Shown here: piece by piece, positions 15,538 through 22,899 of the stretch
Position numbering within the stretch: position 1 is the first letter of the stretch
Layout of the letters: each line of letters begins with the position of its first letter
DNA from: JANYCO01 sp031416415
GTDB taxonomy: Bacteria > Bacteroidota > Bacteroidia > Cytophagales > Cytophagaceae
Assembly: GCA_031416415.1 (NCBI GenBank)
Contig: JANOTP010000047.1
Location: forward strand, 1 to 29,001
Length of the DNA stretch: 29,001 bases
Direction: 5' to 3'
Notes under the pieces: generated by a model
What the model saw: only the letters and a program-made list of their open reading frames with translations
Told to the model about the DNA's origin: nothing
Databases searched by the model: none
Translations under genes and position numbers: made by a program

Positions 15538-18039
15538 TTAAGAAATTAAATATACAGGTAAATTTTCTATGCTTTTACTATTCTCAAGTACTGAATTAAG
15601 ATCAGTAACAGTGATAGTGTTTTTCTTTAGTGGATGAAAAGAAACAAACGATTCATTTTTAAATTCAAAAAATTCACTCGTTTCTGGATTCATAACTACT
15701 AGATGAAACCAATTATTCTTATACCATTCATAATTGGGAAGTTTTTGAATTGTTTCAAGTACAACCTCTGGAAAATGTTCTACGATTACCAATAATCTAA
15801 TTGGATCATGTGATTCAATCATTTGACTTGGTAGACCTGGTCTCAAATCTCCATCAATGCCATTAGATACACCAAAAAGTCCCATCACATTATGAGGTAA
15901 TTTTGTACCAGCACCGAGTTTCTGATTATCTACCCTTGCAAAATAATAACTCAAGTTAATACCTCCACAAACTGGTGCTATGGGTTTCATAATATTGAAA
16001 AGAAATTCCCCATCTAAATCTGTTTTATAATTATATGAATTAAGAAAAGATCTTCTATCTAAGAAAAGTCCTTTTGTAAGTTCTCTCCTTCCAATTATAG
16101 TAAGTGCAACAGTCGCATGATCGAGTTCTGGACGTGGTTCAAATACCGAAACAGATCGAGTTCTAATTTTTTCATGAATACTCTTAGGACTAAATTTTGT
16201 ATTGATTGATTCAAATCTTCTTGATCTTTCTTTAGAATTTAAATCAAGTGCCTTTTCAAAAGTCTGATGATTTATTTTATGTTGCTCCAAGTGTAAGGAT
16301 GATAATAAATCTTCATCGAAAAAAATAATATCATCACGTGTAGTATCATGAAGCCCTCCAACAAAACGAGTTTCGTCGGGAATTAAAATACCCCTCTCAG
16401 CTAATAACGCTCTTACTTCAGGGTGATTTGCCATAAAAGAAAGAACCCTTGCATTTACAGATCCTGGTCTACAAGAACAAGCACCACAATCCATCGTAGC
16501 ATAAAATGGATTATTTACACTACTTGCTCCATGACCAATTACATAAACTATAGAAGCAAAATTTTTAACTAATGCAATACTTTTCAAGAGATCTTGCACA
16601 CGTTGAACCATCTCGGCAATGGTAAAACCAATTTGCAATTCATTTTCTCTTTGTGTAAGATCAGTATTCACAATCGTTAGCTTAGACGCCTTGTTCATGT
16701 GCTTAAATGAAGAGGCCGCAGCCGTACTCATCGTAGGTCTAAAAATATTAAAAATTAATCTTAAGGCAGATTCGAACCCAAGAGTTTGAGAAATCAACCA
16801 ACCCCCGAAAAGCGAATTGGCTTCTTTATTAAAATGGACGTCTGTTTTTCTTTTTCCATTTACGCCCAATTCTTTTATCAAATATTTTGGAGTAACTGGT
16901 GCAGGACATAATTTTGTATAGAACTTCCCTTGTTCTGGTTGAAAGAAAAATTCTACATTAAAAAAACCTGGTGTACCAAATGTTTCACAATTTGTATCTA
17001 ATTTTTCAAGGTAATCTCGTAAAGAAATTTCTCTATCGTCAATACAGAACATTGCTTGAAAACTACTAGTTACTATTTTTTCTGGAGACTTCTTTTTATT
17101 CAAAAGGCCTGCCAATACTTCGTCGTAATAGGTCCATTCAAAGGATTCTTGCCATATAGTCAAGACCGCATCAAGTTCGGTTTCTTTTACCTCCGAAAAA
17201 AGCTCAACTGGTTTTTCAGTTAGTCTTATTCCCAAAGGAGACCAAATATTTATTCCAAATTGCATATCCAAAGCATCGATTTCAAATAACAATTCAAGCG
17301 TTATCAAATCCTTTAAGGAAATTTTTCTTGTATCTATTAGACTCTTCGGATTATTTTCTATAACAGAAACCATACCCGACCAACCTTGATGCGCAAATTG
17401 TTGGTCAAATAAATATTGGCTATAAAGTGATTCGTCACCAACTACTATTTTTAATAAATTCTCTAGTGAACAGTCTCCCTTTAACAAAAGATTTTTTGCT
17501 CTTTTAGTTCGAAAAAAACTTGTGAAACTATTTTCTTCTAACTCTTTCACAGAAGCTAAAAAACCATTTTCCCAAACTGGAAAATTCCATATAGAAATAC
17601 CCTGATCTAGATAGCTACACAAAATTCTAAATAGAATTGGATGAACTAATGAATCCAAATCTATTTTATATTCTTTTTTCCAGTTCGCTCTTAATGATCT
17701 AATCCTTGCTGCTGGCAGGTTCTCATATTTTTTAGAAAGCGCTCTTTCTTTCCATAATTTTAAATTATCAAGACCCTTTTGTTCTGTAATTATTTTATCT
17801 AAAACATCTTCTCTTACTCGCCCTTGTTTATAAAGAGCTCTGAATTCTGTGAGAGAAAGGAACACTTTATAACCAAATATTTCAGAAGCTGTAGTAAGTG
17901 CTTTAAAAAAATCCATATCCTGAAAAGCTTCCAGATTATTCTGAAAAATAAAATCTTTGAGTGGTGCCTGAGCGGGCAAGAATTTCTTCAACTCTTGAAG
18001 AGTTTTCTGCTCATTAAAAGGAATGGCTTCTTTTGTCAT
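15538..18039 (-). CDS. dabA: DabA-type (DUF2309/UPF0753) carbonic-anhydrase-like subunit of inorganic-carbon uptake complex
   Basis: Soluble or peripheral zinc protein, 833 residues, UPF0753/DUF2309 family, the DabA subunit that is thought to hydrate CO2 directionally when bound to DabB. The predicted zinc/active site is complete: C332 and D334 in FCIDDRE, H503 in IGHGASS, and C518 in MDCGACSCRPG. The spacings of 2 and 15 residues within each pair equal those of Halothiobacillus DabA C351/D353 and H524/C539. Other marks are AASSFKHMN near 440, GLHDTTRDD near 560 and HNVMGLFGVSNGIDGDLR near 755-772. First gene of a dabA-dabB pair. No LysR regulator, carbonic anhydrase or carboxysome gene is present, suggesting a role in bicarbonate supply at air-level CO2 for carboxylations, not autotrophy (inference). 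Confidence 0.93.
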   Translation of the reverse strand: MTKEAIPFNEQKTLQELKKFLPAQAPLKDFIFQNNLEAFQDMDFFKALTTASEIFGYKVFLSLTEFRALYKQGRVREDVLDKIITEQKGLDNLKLWKERALSKKYENLPAARIRSLRANWKKEYKIDLDSLVHPILFRILCSYLDQGISIWNFPVWENGFLASVKELEENSFTSFFRTKRAKNLLLKGDCSLENLLKIVVGDESLYSQYLFDQQFAHQGWSGMVSVIENNPKSLIDTRKISLKDLITLELLFEIDALDMQFGINIWSPLGIRLTEKPVELFSEVKETELDAVLTIWQESFEWTYYDEVLAGLLNKKKSPEKIVTSSFQAMFCIDDREISLRDYLEKLDTNCETFGTPGFFNVEFFFQPEQGKFYTKLCPAPVTPKYLIKELGVNGKRKTDVHFNKEANSLFGGWLISQTLGFESALRLIFNIFRPTMSTAAASSFKHMNKASKLTIVNTDLTQRENELQIGFTIAEMVQRVQDLLKSIALVKNFASIVYVIGHGASSVNNPFYATMDCGACSCRPGSVNARVLSFMANHPEVRALLAERGILIPDETRFVGGLHDTTRDDIIFFDEDLLSSLHLEQHKINHQTFEKALDLNSKERSRRFESINTKFSPKSIHEKIRTRSVSVFEPRPELDHATVALTIIGRRELTKGLFLDRRSFLNSYNYKTDLDGEFLFNIMKPIAPVCGGINLSYYFARVDNQKLGAGTKLPHNVMGLFGVSNGIDGDLRPGLPSQMIESHDPIRLLVIVEHFPEVVLETIQKLPNYEWYKNNWFHLVVMNPETSEFFEFKNESFVSFHPLKKNTITVTDLNSVLENSKSIENLPVYLIS

Positions 18040-18135
18040 ATAACGCTATTATAAATCAAACTTCCTTAGAAAAAAGTCTAATCATTAAATTATGAAGGCA
18101 AGTAACCAAAAGATTCTGTAGCAATATTGGGGGTA

Positions 18136-18167
18136 AAAAAGACTCATCTTTTCAAATGAGTCTTTTT
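18136..18167 (-). terminator. Intrinsic terminator after the PorE-like gene
   Basis: AAAAAGACTCAT (18136-18147) pairs perfectly with ATGAGTCTTTTT (18156-18167) around an 8-nt loop. On the minus strand the stem ends in a T-run. It separates the OmpA-family gene from dabA, about 57 bp past the former's stop codon. Confidence 0.88.
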
Positions 18168-18223
18168 ACAATAATTTCATAAAAAAATTAACGTTATTAA
18201 AATACTTAAAAAAACATAGCGTA

Positions 18224-20143
18224 TTACAATACTTTAAACTCTATTCTTCTATTCTTAGCACGATTTTCATCTGTGCTATTTGACACCATTGGTTTGGTTT
18301 CGCCATACCCTTTAAATTTTAACTTACTGGCTGATACACCAACACTAATAAGGTAATCGAATACAGCCTTAGCTCTTTTTTGGGAGAGCTCCATATTGGC
18401 TGCATCAGATCCTACATCGTCGGTATGTCCCCCCAGCTCTATTGAAACAGTAGGATTTACAGACATAAAGGCTACTATATTTTCCAATTCTGCTGTTGAC
18501 CTATCTTCTAATTCGTAAGAATTATTTTCAAAGAAAATATTATTTAATACAATAGAAGCCCCAGCTTTAATTGGGTTGAGATAAATATCTAATGCCAATG
18601 GATTAAATACTGTTGGATTTTTATAATCAAAAAAACTACTGTGAAATAAATAGCCTTCTTTACTTACGTTGAGTGCATATTCCAAACCTTCCGTAAGCAC
18701 GAGCATATACTGACCGTTAACAGGATCAGAGCCTACCTGCTGTTTTACTAAATTTGTTTTAATATCAATAAGCTCTATTTTTGCAGACAATGGTTTTTTA
18801 GTTACTGCATCATAAACAGTTCCTTTTGCATAAGTACTACTTTCCTCTTCACGAATCTCTTGTGGTATATCAAATTCATAAAGTGTAGAAGGAGGATTCT
18901 GCATTATTTTTTTATCATAAATATAATAGTATCCTTTTTTTCCATCTACAGTAATAAAGAGTGTACCTTCATTATCAGAAGTATTAATTGGGTAACCAAT
19001 ATTTTTAGGGTAAGACCATTCATTTCCTTTTTTCTTTGTAGAAAAAATATCGTACCCACCCATTCCGGGTAAGTTGTTAGATGAAAAATACAACGTAGTA
19101 CCATTGGCATGAATAAAGGGTGCAACCTCATCGCCTTTAGTATTTATATCTGGACCCATATTTTGTGCTTTGGACCAAGACCCTTCTTTTATTAATCTTG
19201 AATACCACAAATCCATTCTTCCTTGTCCACCGGGGCGTTCAGAAGAAAAATATAGCGTACGACCATCTGCAGAAAGCGAGGGCTCTGAATCCCAAGCAGA
19301 AGAATTTATTTCTCGTCCCATGTTAATAGGTTCTGTCCATTGATCTCCTTCGAGATAGGAGATATAAATATCACATCCCCCTACAGCATCAGGTCTGTTG
19401 CAAGCGGCATAAACTAGCGAACGACCGTCTGCAGACATGGAGGGAGCACCTTCGTCCATCTCAGTATTTATTTTATCAGAAATAGAAACAGGATGTGTCC
19501 AAGCACCATTTTCTTTTTTAGAAATCATAATATCTCCTTTCGCAGCTCTTTCACCTGTCCTTATAATATAATAAATCATGGTTTGTTGATCAGCAGTAAG
19601 TATTGGATAAGCCTGAACAAAAAAATTATTAATAGTGGGATTCATTTTGACTGGCTTGAAATCCAAAGGATGCTTTTTTGCCTCGATTGCAAATTCACAA
19701 TTTTTGTTGCCACGTTCAGATTGCTCTATCAACTGTTTATCATCAGATTTTACATTCAAAACCATTTGATAATATTTTTTAGCTTCTTCGTATTGTCCTT
19801 CTCCAAAACTAAAATCAGCCAATACAAAATACACTCCAGCCATTGGTTTATAATCGGGTTTCAATTCAGCAGCTTTTTTATAAGCAGCTCTAGCTTTTTC
19901 TTTATCTCCAAATAATTTGTGTACAGAACCTAATTTCAAATAAGCTTCTACAAAATTAGGATCTTTAGAAATTGCAGAATACAAAGCCTCCTTAGCATCT
20001 TCAAATTTCCGAAGTTGTAACATGTTATCGGCATATTGAAACTGCTGAATGGCTTTTTTATTAGTTGTACTCAAGTTTTGTGAAAACAAATAACTTGCAC
20101 AGAAAAGGCTTATGAAAAGACAAAGTAAAAATTTATTAATCAT
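18224..20143 (-). CDS. Envelope protein with TPR, PD40 beta-propeller, regulatory-like domain and OmpA C-terminus (PorE-like)
   Basis: 639-residue exported protein with a Sec signal peptide (MINKFLLCLFISLFCASYLFS, then QN). Domain order: TPRs at about 30-150 (AYLKLGSVHKLFGDKEKARA), a PD40/WD40-like propeller at about 165-415 with repeated blades (APSMSADGRSLVYA, EPSLSADGRTLYFSS, APFIHANGTTLYFSS), a carboxypeptidase-regulatory-like beta sandwich at about 428-520, and an OmpA peptidoglycan-binding domain at about 535-639 (GGHTDDVGSDAANMELSQKRA, then KGYGETKP and NRRIEFKVL). This order is that of PorE of the type IX secretion system, which links the machinery to peptidoglycan. PorE is a lipoprotein, while here the Cys at 15 is preceded by Phe and makes a poor lipobox. 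Many Bacteroidota paralogues share the layout, so the T9SS link is tentative. Confidence 0.88.
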   Translation of the reverse strand: MINKFLLCLFISLFCASYLFSQNLSTTNKKAIQQFQYADNMLQLRKFEDAKEALYSAISKDPNFVEAYLKLGSVHKLFGDKEKARAAYKKAAELKPDYKPMAGVYFVLADFSFGEGQYEEAKKYYQMVLNVKSDDKQLIEQSERGNKNCEFAIEAKKHPLDFKPVKMNPTINNFFVQAYPILTADQQTMIYYIIRTGERAAKGDIMISKKENGAWTHPVSISDKINTEMDEGAPSMSADGRSLVYAACNRPDAVGGCDIYISYLEGDQWTEPINMGREINSSAWDSEPSLSADGRTLYFSSERPGGQGRMDLWYSRLIKEGSWSKAQNMGPDINTKGDEVAPFIHANGTTLYFSSNNLPGMGGYDIFSTKKKGNEWSYPKNIGYPINTSDNEGTLFITVDGKKGYYYIYDKKIMQNPPSTLYEFDIPQEIREEESSTYAKGTVYDAVTKKPLSAKIELIDIKTNLVKQQVGSDPVNGQYMLVLTEGLEYALNVSKEGYLFHSSFFDYKNPTVFNPLALDIYLNPIKAGASIVLNNIFFENNSYELEDRSTAELENIVAFMSVNPTVSIELGGHTDDVGSDAANMELSQKRAKAVFDYLISVGVSASKLKFKGYGETKPMVSNSTDENRAKNRRIEFKVL

Positions 20144-20385
20144 ATTATTTTAAAATTATTAATAGGCTATGTAAAATACGATTTTATAACATAATTAACG
20201 AAATATTAGTTTTTTAGTTTGCATAATCGCACTTATAAAACGTAATTTTCAATTTAAGCTCAGAATAAAACACCCTTAACCTTCCCAAAAAAAATACGTA
20301 CAAATAAATAAGTGCTGTTTCAAAAAGTTTAAAAATAATGGAAACGCACACTTAAAGACGTTTCTACCAAATCTAGTTTATATTA

Positions 20386-20414
20386 AAAAAGGGAAGCCCC
20401 TAGCTTCCCTTTTT
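20386..20414 (-). terminator. Intrinsic terminator after queE
   Basis: AAAAAGGGAAGC (20386-20397) pairs perfectly with GCTTCCCTTTTT (20403-20414) around a 5-nt loop CCCTA. The minus-strand reading ends in a T-run. It begins 2 bp past the queE stop codon. Confidence 0.92.
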
Positions 20415-20416
20415 CT

Positions 20417-21046
20417 TTATGGAATATTCATATATTTATGAACCTGCAAAGAAACCTCCCATTGGGGGTTATTTTTTACATAATCAATAATAAAGGGTAA
20501 CATTTCTTGTTGTTTTGACCATTCTGGTTGAAGGAAAAAACGACAAGTCGTATTTCCACTCTCTATGATTTTTAAAAAATGTGTTTCCGCAAATTCAAAA
20601 TCGGATTTATTGTATATAATCGCTTTCAATTCGTTCACAAAAGGATAAACAGATTCAACCGGTTCTTTGAATTTTTTAGGTGAAAGGCAAACCCAATCCC
20701 ATGTTCCCGTAAGAGCGTAAGCTCCAGAGGTTTCTATATGTGTACGAAAGCCTTCTAGTTTTAAAGTTTCTGTAAGCATTTCCAGATTATACATAGCAGG
20801 CTCACCTCCTGTGATAACTGCTATACGACCTGGGAAGTTAGCTGCTTCCTTTACCATTGCTTCTATTGGCACCTGAGGATGTTTTGAAGCATCCCAAGAA
20901 TCTTTCACATCGCACCAATGACATCCGACATCACAGCCACCAAGACGAATGAAGTATGCTGCACGACCTTGGTAATAGCCTTCTCCTTGAATGGTATAGA
21001 AAGCTTCCATAAGAGGAAGAGAAGTATGTAAAATAGTTGAAGACAA
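20417..21046 (-). CDS. queE: 7-carboxy-7-deazaguanine synthase (radical SAM)
   Basis: Converts 6-carboxytetrahydropterin to 7-carboxy-7-deazaguanine, the ring-contraction step on the way to preQ0 and queuosine in tRNA. Length 209 is typical. The N-terminal MEAFYTIQGEGYYQGRAAYF motif (substrate-binding QGEG) is followed by a 4Fe-4S cluster motif CDVGCHWC at 38-45, in the CxxxCxxC spacing. Further marks are the ITGGEP SAM-binding segment near 79-84, ETSGA near 104, CLSPKKF near 120, and the C-terminal SLQVHKYMNIP signature. Other queuosine genes (queC, queD, queF) are absent from the window. It is followed at once by a strong terminator, and a -7 type box lies about 20 bp upstream, so it probably has its own transcript. 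Confidence 0.97.
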   Translation of the reverse strand: MSSTILHTSLPLMEAFYTIQGEGYYQGRAAYFIRLGGCDVGCHWCDVKDSWDASKHPQVPIEAMVKEAANFPGRIAVITGGEPAMYNLEMLTETLKLEGFRTHIETSGAYALTGTWDWVCLSPKKFKEPVESVYPFVNELKAIIYNKSDFEFAETHFLKIIESGNTTCRFFLQPEWSKQQEMLPFIIDYVKNNPQWEVSLQVHKYMNIP

Positions 21047-21066
21047 TTCTTATAGGATTATATACA

Positions 21067-21074
21067 CAAAAGTA
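21067..21074 (-). promoter_or_regulatory. Possible -7 box for queE
   Basis: On the minus strand TACTTTTG matches TAnnTTTG and lies about 20 bp before the queE start. No TTG is found at the expected -33 spacing (the region reads as an A/T run), so this is only a candidate. Confidence 0.3.
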
Positions 21075-21107
21075 ATCAATGAATTGCTAGAATAAAAATA
21101 ATGGGAC

Positions 21108-21683
21108 CTAACGTAATGGTTTTAACTCTAAAGTAAATCCTTTTAAAACATCTTCTCCTGATAGAGTTGAATCAAAACCCTCTACAATTGTTGGCTCCTG
21201 TGTAGGTTTATACAGATATACTTTTTCCTCTTTTCTATCAATCAGCCAACCTAGTTTACAACCGTTATCAATCCATTCTTGCATTTTCAATTTTAGGTCT
21301 TTTAGCGAATCTATTTCAGACATCAACTCAATTACAAAATCAGGGCATATATGCGCAAATTTTTTCACATCATTTTTATCCAATGCTTCATAACGCTCTT
21401 TACTAATCCAACTGGCATCAGGAGATCTTACGGCTGAATTGGGAAGCGTAAATCCTGAAGAAGAATCAAAGACATACCCTGATTCATTATTGTTATTCCA
21501 TATCCAGAGTTGTGCTGAAATACCAGAGTTTTTTAAACCTGTTTCTACTCCTGTAGGTGTCATTACTAAAATCTGCTTGTCGGCAGTATATTCAAATTTC
21601 AAAAAATCATTGTCCTGACAAAAGTTAAAAAACTCGTCTTCTGTGATATGTAGAGATTTGGCATTGATTACAAAAGTATTCAT
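21108..21683 (-). CDS. Uma2-family (DUF820) putative restriction-endonuclease-fold protein
   Basis: 191-residue protein of the Uma2 family, a PD-(D/E)XK nuclease-like fold widespread in cyanobacteria and found sporadically elsewhere; no biochemical role is firmly established. The core is intact: RSPDASWI with D89, FVIELMSE with E119, and K133 in LKLKMQEWIDNG, followed by the GWLIDRKEEKVYLY strand. The N-terminal half has the usual ITEDEFFNFC and ILVMTPTGVETG segments. It is the only copy in the window and lacks a toxin-antitoxin or restriction partner. Neighbours are queE and folD on the same strand, separated by 61 and 101 bp, so it appears to be a separate small gene. Catalysis on nucleic acid is inference from the fold. 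Confidence 0.88.
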   Translation of the reverse strand: MNTFVINAKSLHITEDEFFNFCQDNDFLKFEYTADKQILVMTPTGVETGLKNSGISAQLWIWNNNNESGYVFDSSSGFTLPNSAVRSPDASWISKERYEALDKNDVKKFAHICPDFVIELMSEIDSLKDLKLKMQEWIDNGCKLGWLIDRKEEKVYLYKPTQEPTIVEGFDSTLSGEDVLKGFTLELKPLR

Positions 21684-21784
21684 ATCTATCTAAATATAAA
21701 AAACTCATTAACTAACAAGTAAAAAATGTTCTCCTGCCAATCCTACCCTTTTTAAGTCCTATACTTGGCATTTTAAACAAAATA

Positions 21785-22666
21785 TTAACCGTAAATTTCT
21801 TTTTTAGAAGCTTTTAATGTATTCGTCAAAAGTGAACAAATAGTCATAAGTCCTACTCCACCTGGCACAGGCGTTATATAGCTTGCTTTAGGAGCTACTT
21901 CATCAAATTTCACATCTCCAATAAGTCGGAATCCTGATTTTTTTGAAGCGTCTGTTATTCTATGAATCCCAACATCAATGACTACTGCACCTTCTTTTAC
22001 CATGTCGGCCGTTACAAACTCAGGTTTACCAATTGCTACAATCAAAATATCTGCTTGACTTGTGATTTCTTTTAAATTTGCTGTTTTGCTATGGCAAATC
22101 GTAACCGTAGAATTTCCTGGGTAAGCATTTTTGGACATCAAAATACTCATTGGAGAACCTACAATATTACTTCTACCAAGCACTACACAATGTTTTCCTT
22201 CTGTTGGAATAGCGTAACGTTGTAAAATTTCCAACACTCCATTAGGCGTTGCTGAAATATAAGAAGGCATACCTAATGCCATACGTCCCACGTTAGAAGG
22301 ATGGAAACCATCTACATCTTTTTCTGGTAAAATCGTATTCGTTATTTTATCGGCGGATAAATGTTTAGGAAGAGGCAATTGAACAATTAACCCATCAATA
22401 TCCGGATTATTGTTGATCGCGATAACATGATCTAATAATTCTTTTTCTGTAGCCGTATCAGGTAGTTTTACGTGCGTAGAAATAAAACCAACACGCTCAC
22501 AAGATTTCACTTTATTGTTTACATAGGTTTCGCTAGCACCATCACTTCCTACTATAATTGCGGCTAGATGTGGGATTTTACCTCCTTTAGCTTTAATTAA
22601 TTTTACCTCTTCTGTTATTTCATTCAGAATTTCTTCGGATAGTTTCTTGCCGTCTAAAAGGATCAT
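21785..22666 (-). CDS. folD: Bifunctional methylenetetrahydrofolate dehydrogenase / methenyltetrahydrofolate cyclohydrolase
   Basis: Interconverts 5,10-methylene-THF, methenyl-THF and 10-formyl-THF with NADP(H), supplying formyl groups for purines. Length 293 is typical. The catalytic pair Y48 and K52 lies in YVNNKVKSCERVGF; substrate-binding QLPLPKH and PEKDVDGFHPSNVGR follow near 105-135. The dinucleotide-binding VVLGRSNIVGSP is near 168-180, IDVGIHR near 235, and the C-terminal TPVPGGVGLMTICSL is intact. One motif varies slightly: SATPNGV replaces the common PCTPxG. It takes the methylene-THF product of GcvT, encoded elsewhere in this window. A partial inverted repeat lies about 85-120 bp upstream, but no promoter matching the consensus was found. 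Confidence 0.97.
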   Translation of the reverse strand: MILLDGKKLSEEILNEITEEVKLIKAKGGKIPHLAAIIVGSDGASETYVNNKVKSCERVGFISTHVKLPDTATEKELLDHVIAINNNPDIDGLIVQLPLPKHLSADKITNTILPEKDVDGFHPSNVGRMALGMPSYISATPNGVLEILQRYAIPTEGKHCVVLGRSNIVGSPMSILMSKNAYPGNSTVTICHSKTANLKEITSQADILIVAIGKPEFVTADMVKEGAVVIDVGIHRITDASKKSGFRLIGDVKFDEVAPKASYITPVPGGVGLMTICSLLTNTLKASKKEIYG

Positions 22667-22748
22667 AGTCTACAATTGTTTTGGATAGGCAAGTTAGTAT
22701 TTATTTGTCGATAATTAAATTAGAAAACTATCAGTTTATATAAAAACA

Positions 22749-22787
22749 CCTGTTGACATGCAATACTAGTTATTGGCTATCAACAGG
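22749..22787. repeat. Short inverted repeat upstream of folD
   Basis: CCTGTTGA (22749-22756) is a perfect inverted copy of TCAACAGG (22780-22787), with a 23-nt spacer. It lies 83-121 bp before the folD start. It could be an operator half-site pair or chance; nothing else supports a function. Confidence 0.3.
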
Positions 22788-22868
22788 ATACTATTTATTA
22801 ACAAATATGTCTGACTCTTGTGTTAATTAAAAATTTACATTAATCATCACACATTGTTTCTTATAACA

Positions 22869-22890
22869 AAATAAGTCTGACAACTTATTT
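22869..22890 (-). terminator. Weak hairpin after the papain-like peptidase gene
   Basis: AAATAAGT (22869-22876) pairs with ACTTATTT (22883-22890) around a 6-nt loop, about 10 bp past the stop codon. The stem is AT-rich and the following T-run is short, so termination would be weak. Confidence 0.4.
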
Positions 22891-22899
22891 CTTACGAAT

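Noticed and set aside
19493..19915. 140-codon open frame on the plus strand inside the PorE-like gene
   Set aside because: Antisense to a clear multi-domain protein; composition is Phe/Ile/Ser-rich with no domain, typical of a shadow frame.
21047..21107. Possible preQ1 riboswitch before queE
   Set aside because: Only 61 nt, no C-rich hairpin loop and no pseudoknot-forming A-rich tail next to the start codon.
21735..21770. TGCCAA/TTGGCA inverted repeat as the folD terminator
   Set aside because: A 6-bp stem with a 24-nt loop and no following T-run on the minus strand.
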